From the NCBI RefSeq assembly GCF_025562455.1, contig NZ_JAHPRO010000002.1, positions 124,001-188,000 on the forward strand: a stretch of DNA of 64,000 nucleotides, in the 5' to 3' direction. The DNA is from Acinetobacter sp. WU_MDCI_Axc73 (GTDB lineage Bacteria > Pseudomonadota > Gammaproteobacteria > Pseudomonadales > Moraxellaceae). Both the position numbers and the translations under genes were made by a program. Shown one piece after another: positions 46,420-55,253 of this stretch. The notes beneath the pieces are model-generated. The model was not told the DNA's origin. It made no database searches and saw only the letters and a list, made by a program, of their open reading frames with translations. Within the stretch, counting starts at the first letter, position 1. The number at the start of each line of letters is the position of its first letter.

Positions 46420-48132
46420 TTACATATTCGGATAATTTGGCCCGCCGCCGCCTTCAGGTGTTACCCAAGTAATGTTCTGTGATGGATCTTTAATATCACA
46501 GGTTTTACAGTGGACACAGTTGGCTGCATTGATCTGGAAGCGTTTACTCCCTTCACCTTCATCGACAATCTCATAGACACCAGCAGGGCAGTAACGCTGT
46601 GCAGGCTCATCCCATTTTGGTAAATTGACATTGACTGGAATGCTTGGATCGGTCAGCTTTAAATGTGATGGCTGGTTTTCTTCATGCACAGTATTAGAGA
46701 CAAATACTGAAGACAAACGGTCAAAAGTCAATTTACCATCTGGTTTTGGATAAGTGGGCTTAAAGCTCACTTTGTCTTGGGTTTTCAGTACGCTGTAGTC
46801 TGGCTGTAAGTCATGTAGGGTAAATGGTACTTTAAAAATATTCTGATCAATAAAGTTAAACGCACCACCAATCCACAAACCAAACTTATGCATCGCAGAG
46901 CCAAAGTTACGGCTACGATGTAACTCTTCTTTGAGCCAGCTACTATCAAACTTTTGTGTATAAGCGGTCAGTTCTTTATCAAAGAAATCCTCGCCTTCAA
47001 GCACACGGGCAATGGCCAAATCACCGCCTTTTTCCACGCCACGGGCAATCGCTTCAAATACAGCTTCACCACAGAGCATGCCTGATTTCATAGCGGTGTG
47101 AGAGCCTTTGATTTTGGCAAAGTTTAAGAACCCTGCATCATCACCAATCAAACAGCCACCCGGGAAGGTCAGTTTAGGTAAAGAGTTTAAGCCACCTTTG
47201 ACCACAGCACGTGCGCCATAAGATATGCGTTTACCGCCGTCTAAATACTGTTTAATAAGTGGATGGGTTTTCCAGCGCTGCATTTCCATAAATGGGAACA
47301 TATGCGGATTTTCATACGATAAATCCACGATCATTCCCAAAGTAACTTGGTTATTTTCAGCATGATATAACCACCAACCACCTGAAGAACCAGTTTCAGT
47401 GAGAGGCCAGCCAGAACCGTGCATGACCAGACCTTCTTTGTGCTTGGCTGGATCAATTTCCCACAGTTCTTTAATTCCGATACCGTAATGCTGCGGATCC
47501 GCATCTTTATCCAGATTAAATTTGCTGATTAAGCGTTTACCTAGATGACCACGACAGCCTTCTGCAAACAAAGTGTATTTGGCATGTAGCTCGTAACCTG
47601 GCGCAAAGTTATGCGTCGGTTCACCATCTTTACCAATGCCCATATCGCCTGTTTGTACACCTTTTACCGTACCATCTTCATGATACAAAATTTCCGCAGC
47701 AGCAAAGCCCGGGAAAATAGATACTTCTAATTCTTCAGCTTTCTGACCTAACCAGCGTACCACGTTGCCAAGCGAGATGACATAATTGCCATCGTTATGC
47801 ATGGTTTTTGGCACCATCCAGTGCGGCGCTTCCTGAGATTTTTCATCAGAGAGCAGGAAGTAGGTTTTGTCTTCAGTCACAGGGACATTTAAAGGCGCAC
47901 CTTCTTCCTTCCAGTTCGGAAATAGCTCATTCATGGCACGTGGCTCAAGCACGGCACCAGACAAAATATGAGCGCCCACTTCGGAGCCTTTTTCGACGAC
48001 ACAGACGGATAGATCGGGTAAATTATGTTCAATCGCAAGTTGGCGAATTTTAATCGCGGACGATAGACCCGCAGGCCCCGCACCAACGATCACTACGTCA
48101 AACTCCATCGCTTCGCGTTCGATGTGCTCCAT
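46420..48132 (-). CDS. Electron transfer flavoprotein-ubiquinone oxidoreductase
   Basis: A 570-residue flavoprotein that moves electrons from ETF to ubiquinone. FAD-binding is at FDVVIVGAGPAGLSSAIKI (about 11-29). The membrane-binding and UQ-site middle includes GSSGGWWLYHAENNQVTLG and FPGGCLIGDDAGFLNFAKIKG. The C terminus carries the [4Fe-4S] cluster: AANCVHCKTCDIKDPSQNI (about 535-553) plus an upstream cysteine in RYCPAGVYE. It serves acyl-CoA and choline-type dehydrogenases. GAGGAG lies six bases before the ATG. No ETF subunit genes are in the window. Confidence 0.97.
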   Translation of the reverse strand: MEHIEREAMEFDVVIVGAGPAGLSSAIKIRQLAIEHNLPDLSVCVVEKGSEVGAHILSGAVLEPRAMNELFPNWKEEGAPLNVPVTEDKTYFLLSDEKSQEAPHWMVPKTMHNDGNYVISLGNVVRWLGQKAEELEVSIFPGFAAAEILYHEDGTVKGVQTGDMGIGKDGEPTHNFAPGYELHAKYTLFAEGCRGHLGKRLISKFNLDKDADPQHYGIGIKELWEIDPAKHKEGLVMHGSGWPLTETGSSGGWWLYHAENNQVTLGMIVDLSYENPHMFPFMEMQRWKTHPLIKQYLDGGKRISYGARAVVKGGLNSLPKLTFPGGCLIGDDAGFLNFAKIKGSHTAMKSGMLCGEAVFEAIARGVEKGGDLAIARVLEGEDFFDKELTAYTQKFDSSWLKEELHRSRNFGSAMHKFGLWIGGAFNFIDQNIFKVPFTLHDLQPDYSVLKTQDKVSFKPTYPKPDGKLTFDRLSSVFVSNTVHEENQPSHLKLTDPSIPVNVNLPKWDEPAQRYCPAGVYEIVDEGEGSKRFQINAANCVHCKTCDIKDPSQNITWVTPEGGGGPNYPNM

Positions 48133-48321
48133 GTAGGACTCCTCATATTGCTAAGGGTGGCAACCGTCACATCAGCGCTTCGGTGCTGCCATGAGTGTTC
48201 TTTAATGTATAGACACAAACAGACAATCGTGTCTTAAATAGTTTGCGGCTAGTATAGTTTCAAACCCTGATCTAGCCAATTGGCTGAGTCATTATATTTT
48301 CTCGTCAGCAAGGCATAAACC

Positions 48322-48948
48322 ATGGTAAATCATCATCATTCGTCTCAAGAGACAAACCAGTCAACATCGTTAGATGATAAAAACTTAATGAGTATCGCAC
48401 AATATCTAAAAGATGCACAGCAAAGTCACAAAAGGTCAATTCCACCTCTTGACCAATGGCATCCAAAGCATTGCGGTAAAATGGATTTGATCATAAAAGC
48501 CAATGGAGAATGGTGGCACGAAGGTCAATTGATCAAGCGACAGGCGCTTTTAGACCTATTCTCTAAAGTGCTTTGGAAAGAGGATGGAAAGTATTATTTA
48601 AAGACGCCCGTTGAGCAAATTGAGATTGAGGTTGAAGATGAACCTTTGCTAGTCAATCAAGTCGATGTAATCGAGATTGAATGTAAATCTTTTATCCAAT
48701 TAACCACAACCAATCAAGATGTTGTGATTGTAGATGATGCACATCCAATTTTTATGCGCGGTTATGCAGGTGAAGCAGGGCAAGAGGAGTTACGCCCTTA
48801 TGTGCATGTGCGTTTTGGTTTAAATGCTTTAATTCAGCGCGCAGCTTTTTATCATTTGATTGAGCTTGGTATTTTGACCGAAAACTCAGATGGAGAAGCG
48901 GTACTTCAGTTAAAAAGTGGTGATTTGCTCTTGCAATTGAGCAGTTGA
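48322..48948 (+). CDS. DUF1285-family protein
   Basis: A 208-residue protein of the DUF1285 family, recognised by CGKMDLIIKANGEWWHEGQLIKRQALLDLFSKVLWKEDGKYYLKTPVEQ-type order (the family core G-x-W-x-H-x-G-x-x-I-x-R) and the C-terminal DDAHPIFMRGY ... PYVHVRFGLNALIQRAAFYHL. No function has been assigned that I know of. It is followed by murI, with which it overlaps or abuts depending on the start. Confidence 0.85.
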   Translation: MVNHHHSSQETNQSTSLDDKNLMSIAQYLKDAQQSHKRSIPPLDQWHPKHCGKMDLIIKANGEWWHEGQLIKRQALLDLFSKVLWKEDGKYYLKTPVEQIEIEVEDEPLLVNQVDVIEIECKSFIQLTTTNQDVVIVDDAHPIFMRGYAGEAGQEELRPYVHVRFGLNALIQRAAFYHLIELGILTENSDGEAVLQLKSGDLLLQLSS

Positions 48949-48974
48949 GGTTTAAGCTTAATTCTGAATCTGAA

Positions 48975-49865
48975 ATGATGGATTTATTTAAAGAAATGAC
49001 CGCAATACACCCTATTCATGCTGAATTAAAACCCAGACCTAAAGCATCTAAAGATGCCCCGATTGGTATTTTTGATTCTGGCGTGGGAGGATTAACCATT
49101 GCACAGGAAATCGTTCAGCATTTACCGAATGAGCAGATTATTTATTATGCCGATACGGCGCATGTTCCTTATGGGCCACGCGCAGATCAGGAAATCCGAC
49201 AGTTAACCGCACAAGCAATTGAATGGTTATATCGTCGTGGTTGTAAAATGGCAGTTGTGGCGTGCAATACTGCCTCAGCATTTAGTCTGGATTATTTGCG
49301 CGAACATTATGGAGAGTCTTTTCCAATCGTTGGCTTAGTGCCTGCACTCAAACCGGCAGTGCTACAAACTCAGTCCAAAGTCGTTGCAGTACTGGCGACA
49401 CCTGCAACATTTCGTGGACAACTGATTAAGGATGTCATTCAGAATTTTGCGAATCCAGCAGGGGTAGACGTCTTAGCCGTGACTTGTCTGGAACTGGTGC
49501 CTTTTGTTGAGGCTGGTGAGCAAATGAGTCCTGCTTGTTTAAGGGTATTGCAGCAATGTTTACAGCCTGTCGTGGATCAGCATGCAGATTTTCTGGTATT
49601 AGGTTGTACTCATTATCCAGTTTTAAATGAAGCCATTACCTATCTTTTTGGGCAGAAACTGACATTAATTGACTCAGGTTTGGCTGTAGCAAGGCAAACA
49701 GCCCGTATTTTGATTAAAAATGAGTTATTATTTGACGAAATTCGTCAGAATCATCTACAAATTGAGTGTTTTGTCAGCGGAAATAATGCAGATGAGTTAA
49801 AGTTTGTGTTAAAACATATGATTAAAGATCATATTACGTGGCTTATTCACAATATTGATGATTGA
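48975..49865 (+). CDS. murI: Glutamate racemase
   Basis: The cofactor-free racemase that makes D-glutamate for peptidoglycan. Marks are APIGIFDSGVGGLTIAQEI, YYADTAHVPYGPR, the first catalytic Cys in VVACNTASAFSL and the second in VLGCTHYPVL. The start is uncertain: TTG 48945 (overlapping the DUF1285 gene), ATG 48975/48978, and ATG 48996 are all in frame; none has a strong ribosome site. I use 48975. Confidence 0.96.
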   Translation: MMDLFKEMTAIHPIHAELKPRPKASKDAPIGIFDSGVGGLTIAQEIVQHLPNEQIIYYADTAHVPYGPRADQEIRQLTAQAIEWLYRRGCKMAVVACNTASAFSLDYLREHYGESFPIVGLVPALKPAVLQTQSKVVAVLATPATFRGQLIKDVIQNFANPAGVDVLAVTCLELVPFVEAGEQMSPACLRVLQQCLQPVVDQHADFLVLGCTHYPVLNEAITYLFGQKLTLIDSGLAVARQTARILIKNELLFDEIRQNHLQIECFVSGNNADELKFVLKHMIKDHITWLIHNIDD

Positions 49866-49890
49866 AGAGTCTGGCAATTATTGTATAAAT

Positions 49891-49941
49891 TTTAGATCTA
49901 AATTTGAGGTTGTATATTCATACATCACAAGGAACGTGATG
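49891..49941 (+). promoter_or_regulatory. Palindromes in front of the DUF4062 gene
   Basis: Two symmetric elements lie in the 104-base leader. TTTAGATCTAAA (49891-49902) is a perfect 12-base palindrome, just after a TATAAA (49885) that could be a -10. CATCAC and GTGATG (49923-49928 and 49936-49941) form a 6-bp inverted repeat with a 7-base gap. Either may be an operator or an RNA hairpin; both are inference. Confidence 0.35.
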
Positions 49942-49968
49942 AGGAATGTTAAATTTTAGGGGATAACC

Positions 49969-51018
49969 ATGCTAGATAAGCGTTATCAAGTGTTTATTTC
50001 AACCTCTGGTGCAGAAATGCAACCAGAACGTATGGTATTGGCACAGACACTGATCGGAATGGGTTTTTTTTCGTGGGGACTTGAGCAACGTACGCCACTG
50101 AGTACCTCCATTGCGCGTCGTCAGATTGACGATTGTGATTATGTTGTACTACTGCTTGGTAGCCAGTACGGGGAACAATCAGTTTCAGGTGTGAGCTATC
50201 TACATCTAGAATATATTTACGCAGTAACCAAACAAAAGCCGATCATTGTATTTATGCATGATGCACCAGAGAGTCGTGACACTGCGTTGCAGGATAGCAA
50301 ACCAGAATTAAAAGAAAAATTTCATGAATTTCGTAAACAGCTTCAACAAGAGGTCGATCAGGTTTTTTCTTATCATAGCCTACGCGACTTAGAGCTGGCA
50401 GTGCGTTTCAACATGTCACAAATGTTGGAACGTTATCCTGTATTGGGTTGGGTCAGACCACAAAATACTCAAGTTTTACAAGATGAAATTGATAGCTTAC
50501 GCGCTAAAGTCACTCGTCTTGAGACCGAGCAAGGTAAGCGTGAAAATGATCCTTTGGTCGTAATGCCAAGAGTGTATACCAATGAACTTTATTCTTTTGA
50601 ATATCGTGTTCATGCCTATCAGGATGGTAATTTTCAGGAGCTCAAACCTGAACGTAAGCTGACTTGGTTGCAGATTTTATCCATTTTAAGTGTGGTCTTT
50701 AAAATTCCGACACCTGAGGAATATTTTTCTAAAAGGATTAATGATTATCTGAATGAAACGGGACTTGAAGATGCAAGGTTAGTCTTACCGCGAGCACATG
50801 CAGTTTCGCGTTCGCAAATTAATATCCGTGCATTACATCATATTAAAATGCAGATGCGACAAAATGACTGGATTATCCCCGCTGGTCGAGATGAGCGTCA
50901 GCGGTTATTGTGGAAGCTCACACCTAAGGCTTTGAAGTTACTTGAAAATCAACCGCTTGAACATCAGCGTACGGCGCGAATGAAAACAAATGAGTCATTT
51001 ATTTTGAAAAAGCAATAA
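49969..51018 (+). CDS. DUF4062-domain protein
   Basis: A 349-residue protein. The N-terminal part (about 5-120) is a DUF4062 domain: YQVFISTSGAEMQPERMVLAQTL, MGFFSWGLEQRTPLSTSIARRQIDDCDYVVLLLG and SGVSYLHLEYIYAV, a Rossmann/TIR-like fold. A coiled-coil stretch follows (QVLQDEIDSLRAKVTRLETEQ, about 168-188). The C-terminal 150 residues look like a winged-helix-like module (TWLQILSILSVVFKIPTPEEYF), with basic residues near the end. DUF4062 domains often sit on NTPase or antiviral proteins, but no NTPase or effector is visible here. Function unknown. Confidence 0.75.
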   Translation: MLDKRYQVFISTSGAEMQPERMVLAQTLIGMGFFSWGLEQRTPLSTSIARRQIDDCDYVVLLLGSQYGEQSVSGVSYLHLEYIYAVTKQKPIIVFMHDAPESRDTALQDSKPELKEKFHEFRKQLQQEVDQVFSYHSLRDLELAVRFNMSQMLERYPVLGWVRPQNTQVLQDEIDSLRAKVTRLETEQGKRENDPLVVMPRVYTNELYSFEYRVHAYQDGNFQELKPERKLTWLQILSILSVVFKIPTPEEYFSKRINDYLNETGLEDARLVLPRAHAVSRSQINIRALHHIKMQMRQNDWIIPAGRDERQRLLWKLTPKALKLLENQPLEHQRTARMKTNESFILKKQ

Positions 51019-51076
51019 AACTGTTAAAGTAAGCGTACTCCACAGATTTTCATGTACGCATTGAACAGGAAAAAGA

Positions 51077-52090
51077 ATGTCTACTGCATCTAAGCCAAAA
51101 GTGACTGTTATTTTAGCCAATTTGGGAACGCCTGATGCAGCCACTGTGCCAGCAGTACGACAGTTTTTAAAGCAATTTTTGTCCGATCAACGGGTGATTG
51201 AAATCCCCAAGTTGCTTTGGCAAGTCATTCTACGTTGTTTTGTTTTACCTTTTCGTCCCAAACGTGTTGCACATGCTTATGCAAGCGTTTGGCGTGAAGA
51301 TTCGCCGATGCGTGAGATTTTGACAGCACAAACCGAAGCTTTAAGACAGCAATTGACGCTCGCTTATCCACAATTTGAGTTGAATTTGGTTTTTGCCATG
51401 ACCTATGGGCAGCCTGGCATTACGCCATTATTGCAAAAGTTGGCACAAAATCCTCAAGATCACATTGTATTGCTGCCATTATTTCCACAATATTCTGCCA
51501 CATCGACGGCACCACTTTACGATACTTTGGCTAAGTGGATTCCTACGCAGCGTAATTTGCCAGGTTTAACCATTATTAAAGAATACTACCGTCATCCTTT
51601 ATTTATTCAGGCTTTGGTTAGTAGTATCCAGAAATTTCAGGCACAGCATGGCAAGCCGGAAAAACTGCTGATGTCTTTTCATGGGATTCCTCAACCTTAT
51701 GCGGATAAAGGCGACCCTTATGCTGAGCAATGTCGGGAAACGGCACGTTTAGTTGCCCAAGCACTAGGACTTGAACCCAATCAATGGGCTATCAGTTTTC
51801 AGTCTCGTTTTGGTAAACAAGAATGGGTAAAACCGTATACCGATCAACTTTTGTCTGAATGGGCGCAACAAGGGGTAAAATCGGTTCAGATTTTAAGCCC
51901 TGCTTTTTCGGCAGATTGTTTAGAAACATTAGAAGAACTTGCGATTCAAAATGCTGAATTATTTTTAAATGCAGGTGGTGAGTCGTATCAGTACATTCCA
52001 GCATTGAATGATTCAGATGAACATTTAAAATTATTAAGTCAATTGCTACAAGCGAACTTAGATGCGCTTGAGCTGACCTTAGCCCACTAA
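51077..52090 (+). CDS. hemH: Ferrochelatase
   Basis: A 337-residue HemH that inserts Fe2+ into protoporphyrin IX as the last step of heme synthesis. Marks are [11 protein letters not shown] at the N terminus, [16 protein letters not shown], the catalytic His in [19 protein letters not shown] (about residues 198-216) and the [15 protein letters not shown] segment (about 238-252). The C-terminal acidic [11 protein letters not shown] is present. ATG is preceded by an AGGAAAAAG site. Confidence 0.97.
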   Translation: MSTASKPKVTVILANLGTPDAATVPAVRQFLKQFLSDQRVIEIPKLLWQVILRCFVLPFRPKRVAHAYASVWREDSPMREILTAQTEALRQQLTLAYPQFELNLVFAMTYGQPGITPLLQKLAQNPQDHIVLLPLFPQYSATSTAPLYDTLAKWIPTQRNLPGLTIIKEYYRHPLFIQALVSSIQKFQAQHGKPEKLLMSFHGIPQPYADKGDPYAEQCRETARLVAQALGLEPNQWAISFQSRFGKQEWVKPYTDQLLSEWAQQGVKSVQILSPAFSADCLETLEELAIQNAELFLNAGGESYQYIPALNDSDEHLKLLSQLLQANLDALELTLAH

Positions 52091-52114
52091 ATTGATGTTT
52101 TGCCAGAGGTTGTT

Positions 52115-52759
52115 ATGCTGCAAGTTAAAATAGTTCCTGTAACGGCTTTCGCTCAAAATTGTTCGATTGTCTGGGATAGCGAAACTAAAGACGCCATTTT
52201 AATTGATGCAGGTGGAGATGCAGCCAATCTGAAGCAGGAAGTCGAAACACTTGGCTTAAAGGTCAAAGCACTTTGGTTGACGCATGGGCATCTCGATCAT
52301 GCAGGCGCTGTTGGTGAATTGGCTAGAATCTGGAATATTCCTGTAATTGGCCCACATAAAGATGATCAATTTTGGTTAGAGATGATTCAAGATGTCTCAG
52401 CGCGTTATGGATTTCCCATTCCTGAACCTGTTCATGTCAATCAGTGGCTTAATGGTGGTGAGCTTCTTACACTCGGTGAGCACCAGTTTGAAGTACGTTT
52501 TGCTCCGGGACATACCCCAGGGCATGTGATGTTTTATAACCAAGAACATGCTCTGTTATGGACAGGCGATGTTTTATTTAAAGGTTCTATCGGGCGGACT
52601 GATTTCCCTAAAGGGAATCATCAGCAGTTACTCGATTCAATCCAGCGAGAATGTTTTAGTCTACCAGATGAAACCCAGTTTATTTCGGGACATGGGCCGA
52701 TAAGCAGCATTGGCTATGAAAAGCAATTTAATCCTTTTGTTGCAGGTAAAGCAGGTTAA
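52115..52759 (+). CDS. MBL-fold metallo-hydrolase (YcbL / glyoxalase II-like)
   Basis: A 214-residue enzyme with the metal-binding motif LTHGHLDHAGAVGEL (H-x-H-x-D-H), a second His in FAPGHTPGHVMFYN, an Asp in LLWTGDVLFKGSIGRTDF and the last His in FISGHGPISSIGYE. This short form without the C-terminal helix domain matches YcbL rather than GloB. The start is ATG 52115 with AGAGG five bases upstream. It follows hemH closely, possibly in one transcript. The substrate is unknown. Confidence 0.9.
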   Translation: MLQVKIVPVTAFAQNCSIVWDSETKDAILIDAGGDAANLKQEVETLGLKVKALWLTHGHLDHAGAVGELARIWNIPVIGPHKDDQFWLEMIQDVSARYGFPIPEPVHVNQWLNGGELLTLGEHQFEVRFAPGHTPGHVMFYNQEHALLWTGDVLFKGSIGRTDFPKGNHQQLLDSIQRECFSLPDETQFISGHGPISSIGYEKQFNPFVAGKAG

Positions 52760-52811
52760 AAGAGACACAATAAAAGGACAATGATTGAACTTGCAATCAT
52801 TGTCCCAGATA

Positions 52812-52988
52812 TCAAGAGTGAAATAAGCTATGGAAACGCTGTTTGGCTTCCAGTGCAATTAAAATGCTTGCAACTGCAAATAATACGGCAATAACAAATA
52901 AAACGGCATCTGAAGCCATAAAACCTAAAATAAGGAAGATTAAACAACAAACAGCAAAAACAGCGAAAAGTAATCTCAACAAAAGCAT
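52812..52988 (-). CDS. Small membrane protein of unknown function
   Basis: A 58-residue protein with two hydrophobic helices (MLLLRLLFAVFAVCCLIFL and ASDAVLFVIAVLFAVASILI) and a basic/His-rich C terminus (QRFHSLFHS). I set the start at the ATG at 52988, which has TAGGAG eight bases upstream; longer in-frame starts up to 53093 lack one. Nothing identifies its role. Confidence 0.6.
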   Translation of the reverse strand: MLLLRLLFAVFAVCCLIFLILGFMASDAVLFVIAVLFAVASILIALEAKQRFHSLFHS

Positions 52989-53125
52989 CAAAAATTCTCC
53001 TATTGTGAGAAGATTCATATTATTAACGAGTACTTTAACGCCTGTATGTTTAATTTTGTTTGCTAATTGCACGATTTTGGGTAAATTTTGCAACTAAAGA
53101 TAATCATCGATACAGATAGGGTCGT

Positions 53126-53314
53126 TTAGCTATCGTAATCATTCGGATGGCCATGTTCTGAAGTTGGCGCATCTTGAGTCTGTAATTTATAGTCTTCGTT
53201 TGCCCAAGCACCTAGATCAATCAGTTTACAGCGCTCTGAACAAAAGGGACGAAAATCATTGCCTTCCCAGACAGAGGGTTCTCCACAACGGGGACAGGGA
53301 AATGTGCGTGGCAT
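53126..53314 (-). CDS. yacG: YacG, zinc-ribbon inhibitor of DNA gyrase
   Basis: The 62-residue YacG, with the C-x-x-C and C-x-x-x-C zinc site ([10 protein letters not shown] and [14 protein letters not shown]). The E. coli protein binds GyrB and blocks its DNA binding. The C-terminal tail is acidic and unstructured. It is a stand-alone gene here; in other bacteria it lies beside coaE and pilD, which are not in this window. Confidence 0.95.
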   Translation of the reverse strand: MPRTFPCPRCGEPSVWEGNDFRPFCSERCKLIDLGAWANEDYKLQTQDAPTSEHGHPNDYDS

Positions 53315-53410
53315 AGTAAAATCCTCAAATTCATCATCAAGATATTAGGCAAAGCTCAAATCACTTGTTAGACTTAGCCTGATTTCAATATCTAGTTTGA
53401 ATAGTTTGCT

Positions 53411-54049
53411 GTGATTATCTCAATTCGTCAATTTCAAGCCCAGCGCATGCAGGCTCCTCGTGATTTCAGTTGCATTGAAAATACCCCCGTTTGTGTTGAA
53501 ATTGGTGCGGGTAAGGGCAAGCATGCATTGTTATTTAGTGGTGAGCATCCAGAACAAGCATTATTTGCAATCGAGCGGACCAAAGAAAAATTTTTGGCGA
53601 TGCAGAAACAAAAAGGATTGGAACCTAGAGATAATTTATATCCAATCCATGCGGATGCTTTACCGTGGATGGTACATGCCTTATATCCGCAGCAAGTACA
53701 ACAATTCTTTATTTTGTATCCCAATCCTGAGCCTCATAATCCAGCACAGCGCTGGTTAAATATGCCCTTTTTTGAATTTTTACTGTCACGTTTAAAGCCA
53801 CAAGGTATAATTACTTTAGCCAGTAATATTCCAGACTATATCGATGAAGCGGCCCAACAACTTGAGCAGCTTTGGAAACTCCCTTTTGAAAAGCAAGTGA
53901 TTGCATCTGATTCAGCCAGAACGCACTTTGAAATTAAATATCTGGAGCGTGGTGAGTTGTGTCAGCAATTAATGATCACTAAGCCTGAAAATTATACCAC
54001 TCGTTTTGATACTTTTATGCCACTGCAAGGGCAAAATCATGCCGAATAA
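53411..54049 (+). CDS. TrmB-like SAM-dependent methyltransferase
   Basis: A 212-residue Rossmann methyltransferase. Motif I is VCVEIGAGKGKHALLFS (about 27-43), followed by AIERTKEKF, and the TrmB-specific region FFILYPNPEPHNPAQRWLNMPFFEFLL (about 97-123). TrmB makes m7G46 in tRNA. The usual F-P-D-P-W-x-K-x-R-H motif is here YPNPEPHN, so it may be a divergent TrmB paralogue. The start is GTG. Its last bases overlap the next gene by 11. Without a genome-wide view I cannot say whether a canonical trmB also exists. Confidence 0.75.
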   Translation: MIISIRQFQAQRMQAPRDFSCIENTPVCVEIGAGKGKHALLFSGEHPEQALFAIERTKEKFLAMQKQKGLEPRDNLYPIHADALPWMVHALYPQQVQQFFILYPNPEPHNPAQRWLNMPFFEFLLSRLKPQGIITLASNIPDYIDEAAQQLEQLWKLPFEKQVIASDSARTHFEIKYLERGELCQQLMITKPENYTTRFDTFMPLQGQNHAE

Positions 54050-55253
54050 GCAGGTTGCGATTATTGGTGCAGGCCCCGCAGGTCTGGCTTGTGCTGAAGT
54101 ATTATCGGAACTTGGTGTTTATGACATCACGGTTTATGAGCAAAAACCATCTGCTGCACGTAAATTCTTAATGGCGGGAAAAACAGGGTTAAATATTAGT
54201 CATAATGAAGATTTAGACATTTTTATCTCTCGTTATGATCATCCAGATTGGTTAGCCCCAATGATTCAAAAGTTTCATGCCAAGGAGATTCAGGCGTGGA
54301 TGCAAGGTTTAGCAATTGAGTCTTATGTGGGGAGTTCTGGGCGGATTTTCCCCAATGAAATGAAGGCTGCACCGTTACTACGAGCATGGTTAAAACGCTT
54401 GCAGGAACGAGGGGTTAAATTTTTCTACCGTCATCAAGTCTTAAGTTTACAAGATCGAAGTTTGACTATTTTAGACTTACTGCAACAACAGCCAAAGACG
54501 ATATACGCAGATGCAATCGTTTTAGCCTGTGGTGCTGTATCATGGCCCGAACTCGGTAGTGATGGCAAATGGCAAAACTGGCTGGATTCGTCAGTTATTC
54601 AACCATTTCAGCCCAGTAATGTCGGTGTTTTGGTCAACTGGTCAGCTTATTTACAACCGATTTTTGGACAACCACTGAAACGTATACAAGCTTGGGTTGA
54701 AGATCAACCGCGTCAGTTTGGTGAAATGGTGATCAGCCATTATGGTTTAGAAGGTGGTTTAGTCTATCGTTGTAATCGTGCATTACGTGAGATATTACGA
54801 ACACAATCATCTGCTATTTTATATCTAGATCTCTTACCTGATCTGAATCAAACTCAGATTTTACAAAAATTACAACAAGGCAAAAAACAGTCTTTAAATA
54901 CTTTATGGCAAAAAATAGGGCTGGATAAAACTAAGATTGCTTTAATCCGTGATGTAGTAAGCAAAGCAGACTGGAATGATGTGCTAAAAATGGCTCAACA
55001 TATCAAACAACTTGCCATTCAGGTACAAGGCTTTCGTCCTATTGAAGAGGCTATTAGTTGTGCTGGCGGTATTCAACTAGATGCACTTGATGAAAACTTG
55101 ATGCTTAAACACAATCATTTAATTTTTGCTTGTGGTGAAATGTTAGATTGGGATGCGCCAACAGGGGGTTATTTACTCACGGCTTGTCTGGCGACAGGCA
55201 GACAAGCAGGAATAGGGATTCATCAGGCGTTTAATGCGACTGAAACACGTTAA
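54039..55253 (+). CDS. NAD(P)/FAD-dependent oxidoreductase of the TIGR03862 / HI0933-like family
   Basis: A 404-residue flavoprotein. FAD binding is at QVAIIGAGPAGLACAEVLSE (about 5-24); the family signature RKFLMAGKTGLNISHNE follows at about 43-59, and the C-terminal FAD site has LIFACGEMLDWDAPTGGYLLTA. Family members such as BaiN reduce steroid double bonds, but most are uncharacterised. The start is ATG 54039 with AAGG upstream, inside the end of the methyltransferase gene, so the two are probably co-transcribed. Confidence 0.85.
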   Translation: MPNKQVAIIGAGPAGLACAEVLSELGVYDITVYEQKPSAARKFLMAGKTGLNISHNEDLDIFISRYDHPDWLAPMIQKFHAKEIQAWMQGLAIESYVGSSGRIFPNEMKAAPLLRAWLKRLQERGVKFFYRHQVLSLQDRSLTILDLLQQQPKTIYADAIVLACGAVSWPELGSDGKWQNWLDSSVIQPFQPSNVGVLVNWSAYLQPIFGQPLKRIQAWVEDQPRQFGEMVISHYGLEGGLVYRCNRALREILRTQSSAILYLDLLPDLNQTQILQKLQQGKKQSLNTLWQKIGLDKTKIALIRDVVSKADWNDVLKMAQHIKQLAIQVQGFRPIEEAISCAGGIQLDALDENLMLKHNHLIFACGEMLDWDAPTGGYLLTACLATGRQAGIGIHQAFNATETR

